DNA of 10,052 bases from Gammaproteobacteria bacterium (GTDB lineage: Bacteria > Pseudomonadota > Gammaproteobacteria > SZUA-229). The stretch lies in the NCBI GenBank assembly GCA_016191795.1, contig JACPVK010000380.1, positions 1-10,052 of the forward strand, written 5' to 3'. Each line of letters begins with the position of its first letter. The stretch's first letter is position 1. Under the pieces are notes generated by a model, which saw nothing but the letters and a program-made list of their open reading frames with translations, did no database searches and had not been told where the DNA came from. Positions 1-7,194 of the stretch are shown here, piece after piece. Both the position numbers and the translations under genes were made by a program.

Positions 1-142
1 ATGACAATACTTGTTCACGCTATATTAATTATGATATTTGTGGGTCGGCCTTTAGGCTGACGCCGTTTCTCATTCAATAAAATAAAGCGTCAGCCTAAAG
101 GCCGACCCACAAAAGCCGACAGCTGTCAGTTAACATTGTCAT
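1..142. repeat. Foldback (REP-doublet/MITE-like) palindromic element downstream of nosF
   Basis: Two 27-bp arms, 37-63 and 87-113, are perfect reverse complements separated by a 23-bp AT-rich loop. Each arm contains a smaller imperfect palindrome (GTCGGCC-TTTA-GGCTGAC), so this looks like a pair of REP units in inverted orientation. The outer ends also match: ATGACAAT at 1-8 is the reverse complement of ATTGTCAT at 135-142, with weaker similarity further in. This is the layout of a non-autonomous foldback element. There is also a short palindrome GACAGCTGTC at 118-127. No transposase is visible. The element sits where nosY would normally begin. As RNA from the nos operon it would form a very stable hairpin that could stop or protect the transcript. 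The left boundary coincides with the window edge, so the element may extend further. Confidence 0.75.
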
Positions 143-157
143 TTTTTTTTTTTTTTT
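142..157. repeat. Homopolymer tract T16 (A16 on the nos coding strand)
   Basis: A run of 16 T directly abuts the foldback element and lies 24 bp beyond the nosF stop. On the nos coding strand it reads A16, so it is not the U-tract of a nosF terminator. For plus-strand transcripts coming from the left it would follow the foldback hairpin only after about 28 bases, which is too far for a classical terminator. It may be a footprint of the element's insertion or a slippage-prone tract. Confidence 0.6.
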
Positions 158-181
158 GCGTTCTCTTTTTTTATATTTTTA

Positions 182-1084
182 TTATCCGGAATATCCTAAA
201 AATATGTCTTCTAATGTTGGTTCATGCACAACAATATCCTCGATCCCGGTTTGTGTTCCAAGCCGTCGTAATAATTCCATTTTCCAGCGGCGTTGAATAT
301 GTATTTCTGCGTGGTGGCCATTGATGCTTTTGTGCTCTGATGGAATATCCCGCAAGACTTCATCCAGATTGGTTTGGTGGTGGCAACGTAGTTGAATAAT
401 GAGTGGCAAATCAACCGATTCGCGCAGTTCCTGCACAGTACCCATTGCGTGTAACTTTCCATTACGCATCACCGCCAGCCGTTGCACGCGCTGCTGAATT
501 TCCGACAGGATGTGCGATGTAATAATAACCGTGACACCTTGCTGGTTAAGTTTTTGCAGTACTTTATAAAACTCGCGTATGGCTTCCGGATCCAGCCCGT
601 TGGTGGGTTCATCGAGAAATAAAATACGCGGGTTGCCGAGCAATGCCTGGGCGAAACCCAGGCGCTGACGCATGCCTTTGGAATAACCACTGACCAGGCG
701 ATTGGCGGCGTGATTCAATCCCACCTGATTTAGTAACGGCATGCATTCTTTTGTATCACAGTCTTTGATGGCGGCAAAAAATTGCAGGGTTTCCAGGCCG
801 GTCAGGTTGTCGTAGAACACAACGTTTTCCGGTAAGTAGCCAATGCTGCGGCGCAGTTCGCGAAATGCATTGCCATGCAACACGGTATTGTTGATGCGGA
901 TCTCACCTGCCGATACCGGAATTAAACCCAGCATCATTTTGAACAGGGTGCTTTTGCCGGCGCCGTTGTGGCCGATCAGGCCCAGGGTTTCGCCTTGTTC
1001 AATATTGAATGAAATATTGTCCACGGCCAGCACTTCGCCGTAGTAGCGGGTTACCTGGTTGATTTCGATTACGGGTGCGTTCAT
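182..1084 (-). CDS. nosF: NosF, ABC transporter ATP-binding protein of the NosDFY copper-site maturation system
   Basis: This cytoplasmic ATPase is expected to pair with the membrane protein NosY and periplasmic NosD to power sulfur/copper delivery for the CuZ centre of NosZ. The 300-residue protein has a Walker A motif GHNGAGKST (38-46), LPEN in the Q-loop region (84-87), the signature region SGYSKGMRQRLG (132-143), a Walker B segment ILFLDEPTNGLD (154-165) and an H-loop SH (190-191). YSKGM in place of LSGGQ is usual for NosF-like proteins. The reading frame is open back to 1210, but that extension overlaps the end of nosD. The ATG at 1084, giving MNAPVIEINQV, matches where family members begin. 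It leaves a 61-bp gap after nosD, and the upstream AAAAGAAA is only a weak ribosome site. The tail (about 210-300) is the usual accessory domain. NosF commonly runs straight into nosY, but here a foldback element follows. Confidence 0.95.
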   Translation of the reverse strand: MNAPVIEINQVTRYYGEVLAVDNISFNIEQGETLGLIGHNGAGKSTLFKMMLGLIPVSAGEIRINNTVLHGNAFRELRRSIGYLPENVVFYDNLTGLETLQFFAAIKDCDTKECMPLLNQVGLNHAANRLVSGYSKGMRQRLGFAQALLGNPRILFLDEPTNGLDPEAIREFYKVLQKLNQQGVTVIITSHILSEIQQRVQRLAVMRNGKLHAMGTVQELRESVDLPLIIQLRCHHQTNLDEVLRDIPSEHKSINGHHAEIHIQRRWKMELLRRLGTQTGIEDIVVHEPTLEDIFLGYSG

Positions 1085-1145
1085 TTGCGTTTTCTGTTTC
1101 TTTTGACGTTGTTCGTTAACATCGCCAGGTCGTGCAGGGATTTTG

Positions 1146-2390
1146 TCAGTGTTCAAGCCAGTCTCTCCATTGCGGGTTGAAAGGTTGCATGCGTGGCTGT
1201 TTGTCAACAATACTGGTGCTGCGCAACAGGGGGAACTGTGCGGATACCAGCCGCAAGGTTTGTACGGCCGGGCTGTTCATTAATAATTTTGCCGCCGGAT
1301 ATTTCCAGGTTAAATGATCCACCAGGTCGTTGGCTTCGTAGGCGACATCACCGACGCCATCACCATTGCGATCCCAGCCGACATAATTACTCCAGTAGTT
1401 GCCGGTTTTTTTTCCCCATATTTCATCGCGGCTGGCAACGTATTTAATTTGCTGACGATTATTGATCAAATCATTGCTGTCCACTTCGTTGCGATACGAG
1501 CCTGCCCAGAGATGTACCCCGGTGCGATTGTTAATAATTAAATTATGACGCAGAGTGTTGTATTCCGCATCGTAAATAAAAAATCCGCGGCCATTATCTG
1601 CCACGACATTATTCTCGATTAAGGAATCCTGTATGGTGCGTAACATTATTCCGTGATCGGAATTACCCCAGGCGCGATTATTGCGCACGGTCTGACGTCG
1701 TACTTCCATTAACGCCAGTCCGCCACGGTTGTGATAAGTTTCGTTATCTTCCCATAAGTTATCGTGCGAGTTCATGTAGTGCGTGCCATAGCGCAGGTTA
1801 TGCATGATGTTTTTACGAAACACGGCATGGTGGGAAATATCAACATAGATACCATCGCGAGTGAAACTGATATGGTTGCCGATGACTTGTGCATCGCGGC
1901 TGTTATAAAGTTGAATGCCGTTTCCGCGTTGAGCTGAAGCCAGATCACGCATGCCGGTAATGTTGTTGTTAATCACCTGTACACTCGCGCACTTTTCAAT
2001 CCATAAACCAAATAATGTGTAGTTGACGGTATTGTCACGAATGATGGCGCGATCAGATCCGGGTTGAAAATAAATCCCGGCATTTTGCCTGGTGAGATTG
2101 CTGCCGCTGTTGCGGATAATAAAACCTTCAATGACAACATCCGTTGTGCGAACACGAATAACATCGTCTTTGAATTCGCCATCCAGTGTCGGCCGGTTGA
2201 TACCTTTAAGGTGTAGCGGTTTATCAATAAAGAGCTGTGCGGGGTAGTGGCCTCTCTCAACGATCACGGTATCACCGGCTGCTGCCTTCGCAACCACGGC
2301 TGCCAGATCATCGCCCGGTTGCACTTGCCATTCTGTGGCCAGGGATACAGGCAACCATAACGTTAAAAATAAACCAAACCAGAATTTCAT
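1146..2390 (-). CDS. nosD: NosD, periplasmic right-handed beta-helix copper-site maturation protein
   Basis: NosD is the periplasmic partner of the NosFY transporter and is needed to assemble the copper-sulfur CuZ site of N2O reductase. The 414-residue protein starts with a Sec signal peptide (MKFWFGLFLTLWLPVSLA, cleavage likely after residue 18). It continues as a CASH/pectate-lyase-like beta-helix, visible as many Asn-rich turns such as VIEGFIIRNSGSN, NGIQLYNSRDAQVIGNHI and GIMLRTIQDSLIENNVV. Size and pattern fit the family. The frame stays open to 2516, but those extra 42 codons lie inside the REP element and do not resemble a signal peptide. The ATG at 2390 has an AAAGG ribosome site about five bases upstream (2396-2400), touching the edge of the REP element. 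The nosR-nosD gap is 225 bp, so translation is not coupled to nosR. Confidence 0.95.
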   Translation of the reverse strand: MKFWFGLFLTLWLPVSLATEWQVQPGDDLAAVVAKAAAGDTVIVERGHYPAQLFIDKPLHLKGINRPTLDGEFKDDVIRVRTTDVVIEGFIIRNSGSNLTRQNAGIYFQPGSDRAIIRDNTVNYTLFGLWIEKCASVQVINNNITGMRDLASAQRGNGIQLYNSRDAQVIGNHISFTRDGIYVDISHHAVFRKNIMHNLRYGTHYMNSHDNLWEDNETYHNRGGLALMEVRRQTVRNNRAWGNSDHGIMLRTIQDSLIENNVVADNGRGFFIYDAEYNTLRHNLIINNRTGVHLWAGSYRNEVDSNDLINNRQQIKYVASRDEIWGKKTGNYWSNYVGWDRNGDGVGDVAYEANDLVDHLTWKYPAAKLLMNSPAVQTLRLVSAQFPLLRSTSIVDKQPRMQPFNPQWRDWLEH

Positions 2391-2400
2391 TATTGCCTTT

Positions 2401-2610
2401 TGTAGGAGCGGGCCATGCCCGCGACATGTTAAAAGAAACAGAAAACGCAAATGCGCCGCGCTAACGCTTCCCTGCGTTTGCGGCATTCGCACATCCATGT
2501 GCATCACGCAAATCATAAAGCAAAATAAAAGGCTTTATTTGCGTTTATTAGCGTTCATTTGCGGACTTTATCTTTTTATCAAAATGTCGCGGGCATGGCC
2601 CGCTTCTGCA
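2401..2610. repeat. Inverted REP doublet (REPIN/BIME-like) with long foldback arms
   Basis: The left unit (2401-2427) contains GAGCGGGCCATGCCCGCGA, a hairpin of the REP type common in Pseudomonas and Xanthomonas. The right unit (2584-2610) is its inverted copy with two differences near the outer edge (AGAAGC for AGGAGC). The similarity continues inward: sequences around CGCAAATG and CGCTAA/ACGC occur in both arms in opposite orientation, giving imperfect arms of roughly 50-60 bp. A small hairpin (GCACAT-CC-ATGTGC, 2489-2502) sits near the centre. The element fills almost the whole nosR-nosD gap, from 5 bp after the nosR stop to the nosD ribosome site. It encodes no protein. Elements like this are typically mobilised in trans by a RAYT (TnpA-REP) enzyme, which is not in the window. 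Confidence 0.85.
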
Positions 2611-2615
2611 TGATA

Positions 2616-4886
2616 CTAATCTTTAACCAGTTTTATAGGTATGAAATAACCCTGCGAATTGATCGGCGTCAACGGCAATCCTGCCTTGATTCGGTGTTTG
2701 CGTTCTTTAGATAACGGTGGGCAACCGTGGTCGTCGTAATAAAGCACCATGCAATCCAGGCAAAGCAAACATTCACGTTGGTCTATCACACCCTGCTTGT
2801 CGATAGATAAAGAACCACAGCCTCTGGCGCAGGCCGTACAGGTGGTGCATTCCTGTTTACGTTTTAAACCGATTTTACGGAACGTGGTGGGAATGGCCAG
2901 TGCGGCACCCAGTGGGCACAGGTATTTGCAGAATGGACGTTCGATAAACGCCGATGCCACCAGCAAGGCGATCCAGTAGGCAATGAATGGCCAGGCGCGA
3001 TCCCAGATATTCACCAGGAATGTGGATTTGAAAGGTTCCACTTCGGCCAGTTTTTCGGCCACGCCCATGGAGTAAAACGAACTCGCGAGTAAGGCCAGAA
3101 AGATGCCGTACTTCAACCATTTGAGTTTGTCATGTATGTGCATCGGCAGGCTAAACTGATAACGACGCAATGGTGTGGCGCGTACTGCTTTGAATAACAG
3201 TTCGGTCATGGAGCCGTAAGGGCACAACCAGCCGCAGAATAAACCACGTCCCCACAGTAATACCGTGAGCAGAATGAACCACCAGAAAACAAAAATAAAC
3301 GGGTCAGAGAGAAACAGCTCCCAGCGCCAGTCAAACACCATCGAATGTACCCAGGTCAAAATATGCGTGATGCTGGGTTGGGCCAGCAAGGTGTAACCGA
3401 AGAAAGCGATACCGATACTCCAGAAAATGTATTTGGGTATGGCGATCCATGGCTTGTGGCGGTGGTTAGATCGACGCACCAGTTTATCGCGCACGCTGTG
3501 AAACCCGACCGCTGCCAGCAAGGTTAAAGTGAATACAGTGATGAGCGCAGCCTTGCTCCGCCAGATAGCTACCCAGGTGGCTTCGGGTTTGATAATTTCC
3601 GGGCGTCCGCCTTGCAGATAACGATCAGGCAGCCAGTATTCGCGATCGAAATTGGCGAAGGTGCGAGTCCCGGTTTGCTTGTCGATTTTGTTGCCGAGAA
3701 ATACCAGGTTCCAGGGATAAGCCGCACTGAACGCGGCATTGCGAATGATGAAAATACCGGACTCCCGAAATTCAGGCGCGTCACCTGAATGAATGCCATA
3801 AAGATTGCGGTAGTCGGTGTCACGGAAGGTGAAGTTATCCATGTCCTGCGCCACCTGAATGCGATCGTAAATGCCGCCGCGCACAAAACCTGAGCCCTTG
3901 AAAGATGCACTGCCGTTGGCGACGATAAAAATGGCGTGTTCATCTGTTTTCAGATCACTCATCAGCTGGTTGTAATTACGTCCGCCGAGAATGCTGCGGC
4001 CTATTGACGGCGCATTGAGATAACCAAAATATAAATCGATGTATGGTTCGCCGGTATTATCCAGGCCGACATCGCGTTGCTCTACACGCAAATGCTGGAT
4101 GCTGCCTTCCTTGATTAAGGCCTGCCAGTCGGGTGCGGCCTGCAATGTGGTGAATTTTGCCTGGCTGCGCGGTTCGGTTTTGATAATGCCAACCTGACGT
4201 GCGATTTCATATGCACTGCGCATCACCACCTGGTTTTCCGCAATCACCGTTACCGTAGCGCCGCTGATGGCATCAACACCAATAAATCCGGCATCTTTAC
4301 GCGCGCTGCCAATTTCAATTTTGTCCCAGGCGTGTTTGCCGACAAATTGCTTGATGTATTTGGTGAGTTCGGCTTCGGGAATACCAACTAATAAAATCGG
4401 TTCACTGTGGCGCAGGATTTTGATGCCGGTAATAACACCGCTGATATCCATGCCGATGAGTGTTACCACCGGTTTGCCGGAATAAGCGGGAATATCAACA
4501 ATATCTGTCGACAGAAATACATATCCGATCAGCGTTTTATTGTCTTCGGCATAGGCCTCAACATACGCCGGGCGACCTTTGCGATCTGAAAAGTGGGCAG
4601 CAGCAGGTAATACTTCATTGCACGGTACCCAGGGGCACAGTGCCGGTCCGGTATGAATTTGTACTGGCAGTGGCGCGTCGTAGGTGCTGCCGTCCTTTTC
4701 TGTGCCCATGGCGGGCAGGGCGACGATCAGTAACAAGCTGGTCAACACATAAAACAGGCTTTGTAGCAGGGTATGAATATAATTTGCCCGCCGTGAGCTG
4801 TTATCCAGGTCTGATGTAGCTAAAGTGATCTGCTGGTGTGTCAGGCTGTCGTGTTGAATCTGTCGTGTAAGGATGTTGTGTCGCAC
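2616..4886 (-). CDS. nosR: NosR, membrane-bound flavo-iron-sulfur protein required for N2O reduction
   Basis: NosR sits in the cytoplasmic membrane and is needed for nosZ expression and for electron supply to NosZ. The 756-residue protein has an N-terminal hydrophobic segment (about 41-60) and a periplasmic FMN-binding domain with the flavinylation motif SGATVT (208-213). Further membrane segments lie around 445-463, 485-503, 528-545, 591-608 and 631-647. Two cytoplasmic CXXXCP motifs follow, CGWLCP (551-556) and CKYLCP (653-658). A two-cluster ferredoxin region has CTTCTACARGC (680-690) and CLLCLDC with Cys722. All key features are intact. The start is a GTG at 4886, with AGGAA about 11 bases upstream. 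It places about 40 polar residues before the hydrophobic segment, longer than a standard signal peptide, so a later start cannot be excluded. The flavin needs an ApbE/NosX-type transferase, absent here. nosR follows nosZ across a 263-bp gap with its own probable promoter. Confidence 0.96.
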   Translation of the reverse strand: MRHNILTRQIQHDSLTHQQITLATSDLDNSSRRANYIHTLLQSLFYVLTSLLLIVALPAMGTEKDGSTYDAPLPVQIHTGPALCPWVPCNEVLPAAAHFSDRKGRPAYVEAYAEDNKTLIGYVFLSTDIVDIPAYSGKPVVTLIGMDISGVITGIKILRHSEPILLVGIPEAELTKYIKQFVGKHAWDKIEIGSARKDAGFIGVDAISGATVTVIAENQVVMRSAYEIARQVGIIKTEPRSQAKFTTLQAAPDWQALIKEGSIQHLRVEQRDVGLDNTGEPYIDLYFGYLNAPSIGRSILGGRNYNQLMSDLKTDEHAIFIVANGSASFKGSGFVRGGIYDRIQVAQDMDNFTFRDTDYRNLYGIHSGDAPEFRESGIFIIRNAAFSAAYPWNLVFLGNKIDKQTGTRTFANFDREYWLPDRYLQGGRPEIIKPEATWVAIWRSKAALITVFTLTLLAAVGFHSVRDKLVRRSNHRHKPWIAIPKYIFWSIGIAFFGYTLLAQPSITHILTWVHSMVFDWRWELFLSDPFIFVFWWFILLTVLLWGRGLFCGWLCPYGSMTELLFKAVRATPLRRYQFSLPMHIHDKLKWLKYGIFLALLASSFYSMGVAEKLAEVEPFKSTFLVNIWDRAWPFIAYWIALLVASAFIERPFCKYLCPLGAALAIPTTFRKIGLKRKQECTTCTACARGCGSLSIDKQGVIDQRECLLCLDCMVLYYDDHGCPPLSKERKHRIKAGLPLTPINSQGYFIPIKLVKD

Positions 4887-4931
4887 GTCTTGAATAATTC
4901 CTGCTGTCAGCGTGAAAAGGTGGCGGAAGGC

Positions 4932-4973
4932 ATTATGAGGCTTGGATAAATTGCAAGCCTTGCCTTATGTCAA
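4932..4973 (-). promoter_or_regulatory. Probable FNR/DNR-dependent promoter of nosR
   Basis: On the minus strand 4973-4960 reads TTGACATAAGGCAA, an imperfect FNR/DNR-type dyad (consensus TTGAT-N4-ATCAA), with one good and one poorer half. A CATAAT hexamer lies at 4937-4932. The distance from the dyad centre (4966.5) to the hexamer centre (4934.5) is 32 bp. That is what a class II activated promoter with the dyad at -41.5 requires, and it puts the start near 4925, about 39 bases before the GTG. The spacing is the stronger part of the evidence; the half-site mismatches keep this tentative. Confidence 0.5.
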
Positions 4974-5089
4974 GCTGCAAAAAAACAGCAGCAAATCATT
5001 CTGACGGCCTGGTTGAGGTTATTGCGAAGGAGTGGAGACGGCGGGATTAACTTTATGAAGGTCCTGATGTGTAACAGTCGGATGAAGCA

Positions 5090-5113
5090 GGTGAGCACGT
5101 TGACGTGCCCACC
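5090..5113 (-). other. Hairpin after nosZ, possible mRNA 3' end or processing/stability element
   Basis: An 11-bp stem with a two-base loop forms from 5090-5100 and 5103-5113. The single imperfect position becomes a G-U wobble in minus-strand RNA but an A-C mismatch in plus-strand RNA, so the structure suits the nos transcript. It begins 37 bp after the nosZ stop. It has no following U-tract on the minus strand, so it is not a standard intrinsic terminator. It could protect the abundant nosZ message from 3' exonucleases. Confidence 0.5.
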
Positions 5114-5149
5114 CGAAGCTCCCCCTTTTACAACACCCGAATTTTTTTT

Positions 5150-7093
5150 CTAGGCTTCTACTATGAACCGGCTGCGCATTTCCAGATGCAGTGCATGACA
5201 GAAGTGTGTGCAGTAAATCCAGAACATACCGGGTTTGTCAGCCTTGAAGGTAACGGAATGCGTTTCCTGTGGATTGACAATGAAATTGATGTTGTATCTT
5301 TCGATACCAAAGCCGTGAGTCAAATCTTCCACCTTGTCATGATTGGTCAATGTAATAGTGACTTCATCACCCAGCTTGACGGCAATTTCATCCAGGCTGA
5401 ATGCAGGTGCTTCAGATGTCAGGTATACATTGACTTTTTTGCCATTACGCTCGATACGGCTGTCGCCGGATGATTTCACCGCATTGGGGAAGTCATTCAT
5501 GTCGGATACCTGGCGGGTTTTCACCACATCGGCTCGCACGATAATGGCGTCATGGGGTTCCGGATATGCCGTATGGTCGTGTATCAATTGCATTTTGTTA
5601 CCGGTGATATCAATTAACTGCTCAGCTTCTGAATGTAATGGTCCGACTGGCAGGAATCGATCCTTGGAGAATTTGTTACCGGAATTAAAATATTTGCCAT
5701 CCGCTTCTTTGGTTTCACCCATGGAAGTGTAACCATGACCGGGCTGGTAGTGTACGTCGATACGATCCACAACCGGTTGCGCGGTTTTATCACCTTTAAA
5801 CTGGGCAATGGCGGCAGCCACATTCCATTTCACAATCTGGCTGTCGAGGAACAGGGTGGTGTAGGCATTGCCTTTACCGTCAAAACCGGTATGCAAGGGT
5901 CCCAGGCCAATTTCAGGTTCGGCCACTACGCATTCACGCGCATCTTTTATCTCGCCGGCAAACCATTTGTGGACCAGTTCGGTTTCCACAACAGAAGCAG
6001 TCGGTGACAATTTGCCGGAGGCAACAAAGTATTTACCATCGGGTGATACATTCACACCGTGCGGGTTTTTCGGGATAGGCACATAGCAGGTTAGTGAGGT
6101 TTTTGGATCCGGGTTGGCTTTTTTGGTGCCATCGACCACCGGTACTTTGGAGCTGCCGCTCGTAAAGGATTTACCGGCCTTGATAGCGGCTTCCACGCGT
6201 GCAATGTTGATGAACAATACGGCATCATGTTCAGCAGACATCATCTCACCCAGTACTGAGCCATTTTCAGTGTTGTACTGATTAATGGCAGCGAGTTTGC
6301 CGTCGTAGGAAGTGGCGCACAAATCCATGTTGCCGTCAACTTTTACCTGCCAGCGCACTTCCATGCTTTCTGCATCAATACAGGTGAACAGGCAAAACCA
6401 TTTTTCAGGGTTGCGGAGGTCGCGGCCATCATTAACTTGCGGGGTGTGGAATTCAGCTCCGCAGAAAACGCGCGTGGTGTGGTTGATAGCGGGATCGACC
6501 GGATCACGCTTGTCAGGGAACATGCCATGAAAGCCCTGTACATTAGGAATTTCAGTGATGGCATCGCATTCCATTCTGTCCATGCGAATACGCGCCAGAC
6601 GGTTATTCAGTTTGTCGTTAACCCACAGGTATTTACTGTCGTAGGTGCCATCAGTGTAAGAGCCGTGAACGTGATGGGTATCACCGGTGGTGTATTTCAG
6701 GCTGCCATCAGGTTTGGTGCCAATGATTTTTTTCGATTCATTGGTAATGCCCCAGCCTACCATTGGATCGAGATTGAAAACCGGAATGCGTTTGAGGGTG
6801 CGGCCGGAAGGACAGCCGTAAATACGCACTTCGCCATTATGGCCGGCACTGGAAAAAATATAATAATCGTCGAGTTTGCCGGGTGCTACTTCAAATTTGC
6901 CATGCGCGGCTGACTGGCCACTACTGGCAGAACCGGAAGCAGAATCGCCGGAGTTTTTGCAACCGACCAGCCCCATGGCCATACCGCCACCCGCCAGCAA
7001 TGCGGTGGCGCCAAGAAATTTTCTGCGGGTTTCATCCGTCGGTGCTGATTCGGGGACGTTTTTATCGTCGGTATTTTTATTGTCGGTAGTCAT
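5150..7093 (-). CDS. nosZ: NosZ, nitrous oxide reductase (clade I type, Tat-exported)
   Basis: NosZ reduces N2O to N2 in the periplasm, the last step of denitrification. With the ATG at 7093 the protein has 647 residues, close to the family length. A Tat signal, RRKFLG (23-28), precedes a hydrophobic stretch ending LVGC (42-45). This matches a lipobox and is followed by a Ser/Gly-rich linker (about 47-62). The beta-propeller domain includes DTHHVH (138-143), whose His residues belong to the CuZ site. The C-terminal cupredoxin carries the CuA motif CTHFCHALHLEM (628-639) with both Cys, the His and the Met ligands. His630 occupies the position that is usually Trp in this loop. The frame is open to 7216, but those 41 codons run through the FNR/DNR box and lack homologous features. 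GAGGAAA sits eight bases before the ATG at 7093. No frameshift is seen. Confidence 0.97.
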   Translation of the reverse strand: MTTDNKNTDDKNVPESAPTDETRRKFLGATALLAGGGMAMGLVGCKNSGDSASGSASSGQSAAHGKFEVAPGKLDDYYIFSSAGHNGEVRIYGCPSGRTLKRIPVFNLDPMVGWGITNESKKIIGTKPDGSLKYTTGDTHHVHGSYTDGTYDSKYLWVNDKLNNRLARIRMDRMECDAITEIPNVQGFHGMFPDKRDPVDPAINHTTRVFCGAEFHTPQVNDGRDLRNPEKWFCLFTCIDAESMEVRWQVKVDGNMDLCATSYDGKLAAINQYNTENGSVLGEMMSAEHDAVLFINIARVEAAIKAGKSFTSGSSKVPVVDGTKKANPDPKTSLTCYVPIPKNPHGVNVSPDGKYFVASGKLSPTASVVETELVHKWFAGEIKDARECVVAEPEIGLGPLHTGFDGKGNAYTTLFLDSQIVKWNVAAAIAQFKGDKTAQPVVDRIDVHYQPGHGYTSMGETKEADGKYFNSGNKFSKDRFLPVGPLHSEAEQLIDITGNKMQLIHDHTAYPEPHDAIIVRADVVKTRQVSDMNDFPNAVKSSGDSRIERNGKKVNVYLTSEAPAFSLDEIAVKLGDEVTITLTNHDKVEDLTHGFGIERYNINFIVNPQETHSVTFKADKPGMFWIYCTHFCHALHLEMRSRFIVEA

Positions 7094-7098
7094 GGCGG

Positions 7099-7105
7099 TT
7101 TCCTC
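7099..7105 (-). promoter_or_regulatory. Ribosome binding site that fixes the nosZ start
   Basis: GAGGAAA on the minus strand lies eight bases before the ATG at 7093. It is the best ribosome site in the region and argues against the longer frame that begins at 7216. Confidence 0.8.
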
Positions 7106-7152
7106 ACGCAGTGGTTGTAATGGGGCCTGCGGCATTTTGTCGCAGCGTGAGT

Positions 7153-7194
7153 ACCGTATTATTATGAATACCGGCGCTCCTTGATCTGTGTCAA
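7153..7194 (-). promoter_or_regulatory. FNR/DNR-type box and promoter of nosZ
   Basis: The minus strand reads TTGACACAGATCAA at 7194-7181. It matches the FNR/ANR/DNR consensus TTGAT-N4-ATCAA at nine of ten defined positions. The AT-rich stretch at 7153-7170 offers several -10 candidates (AATAAT, TAATAC, TACGGT); none is both close to consensus and at exactly the classical spacing. The transcript would start near 7146-7149, leaving an untranslated leader of about 55 bases with a good ribosome site. The operon is probably activated under low oxygen and/or NO by a regulator encoded elsewhere. Confidence 0.75.

Larger units (their letters stand above)
4887..5149 (-). other. nosZ-nosR intergenic region
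   Basis: This 263-bp gap has no convincing gene. From the nosZ side it holds a compact hairpin (5090-5113), a small T-loop hairpin (GCTGC/GCAGC at 4974-4978 and 4988-4992), the FNR/DNR-type dyad (4960-4973), a 7-bp inverted repeat (AGGCTTG/CAAGCCT, 4938-4960), the -10 candidate and the nosR ribosome site. It is best read as the end of the nosZ message plus a separate nosR promoter. Confidence 0.6.

Noticed and set aside
1..142. Insertion sequence or start of nosY
   Set aside because: There is no transposase and no open frame of useful length on the minus strand after nosF. Only the palindromic element can be supported.
1085..1210. N-terminal extension of nosF by 42 codons
   Set aside because: It overlaps the nosD coding end and adds no recognisable sequence; family members begin near MNAPVIEI.
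2391..2516. N-terminal extension of nosD by 42 codons
   Set aside because: It lies inside the REP element. The ATG at 2390 has a ribosome site and gives a clear signal peptide.
5105..5473. A 122-codon plus-strand frame opposite nosZ, and other long antisense frames over nosZ and nosR
   Set aside because: They are shadows of highly conserved genes on the other strand, without ribosome sites or family resemblance.
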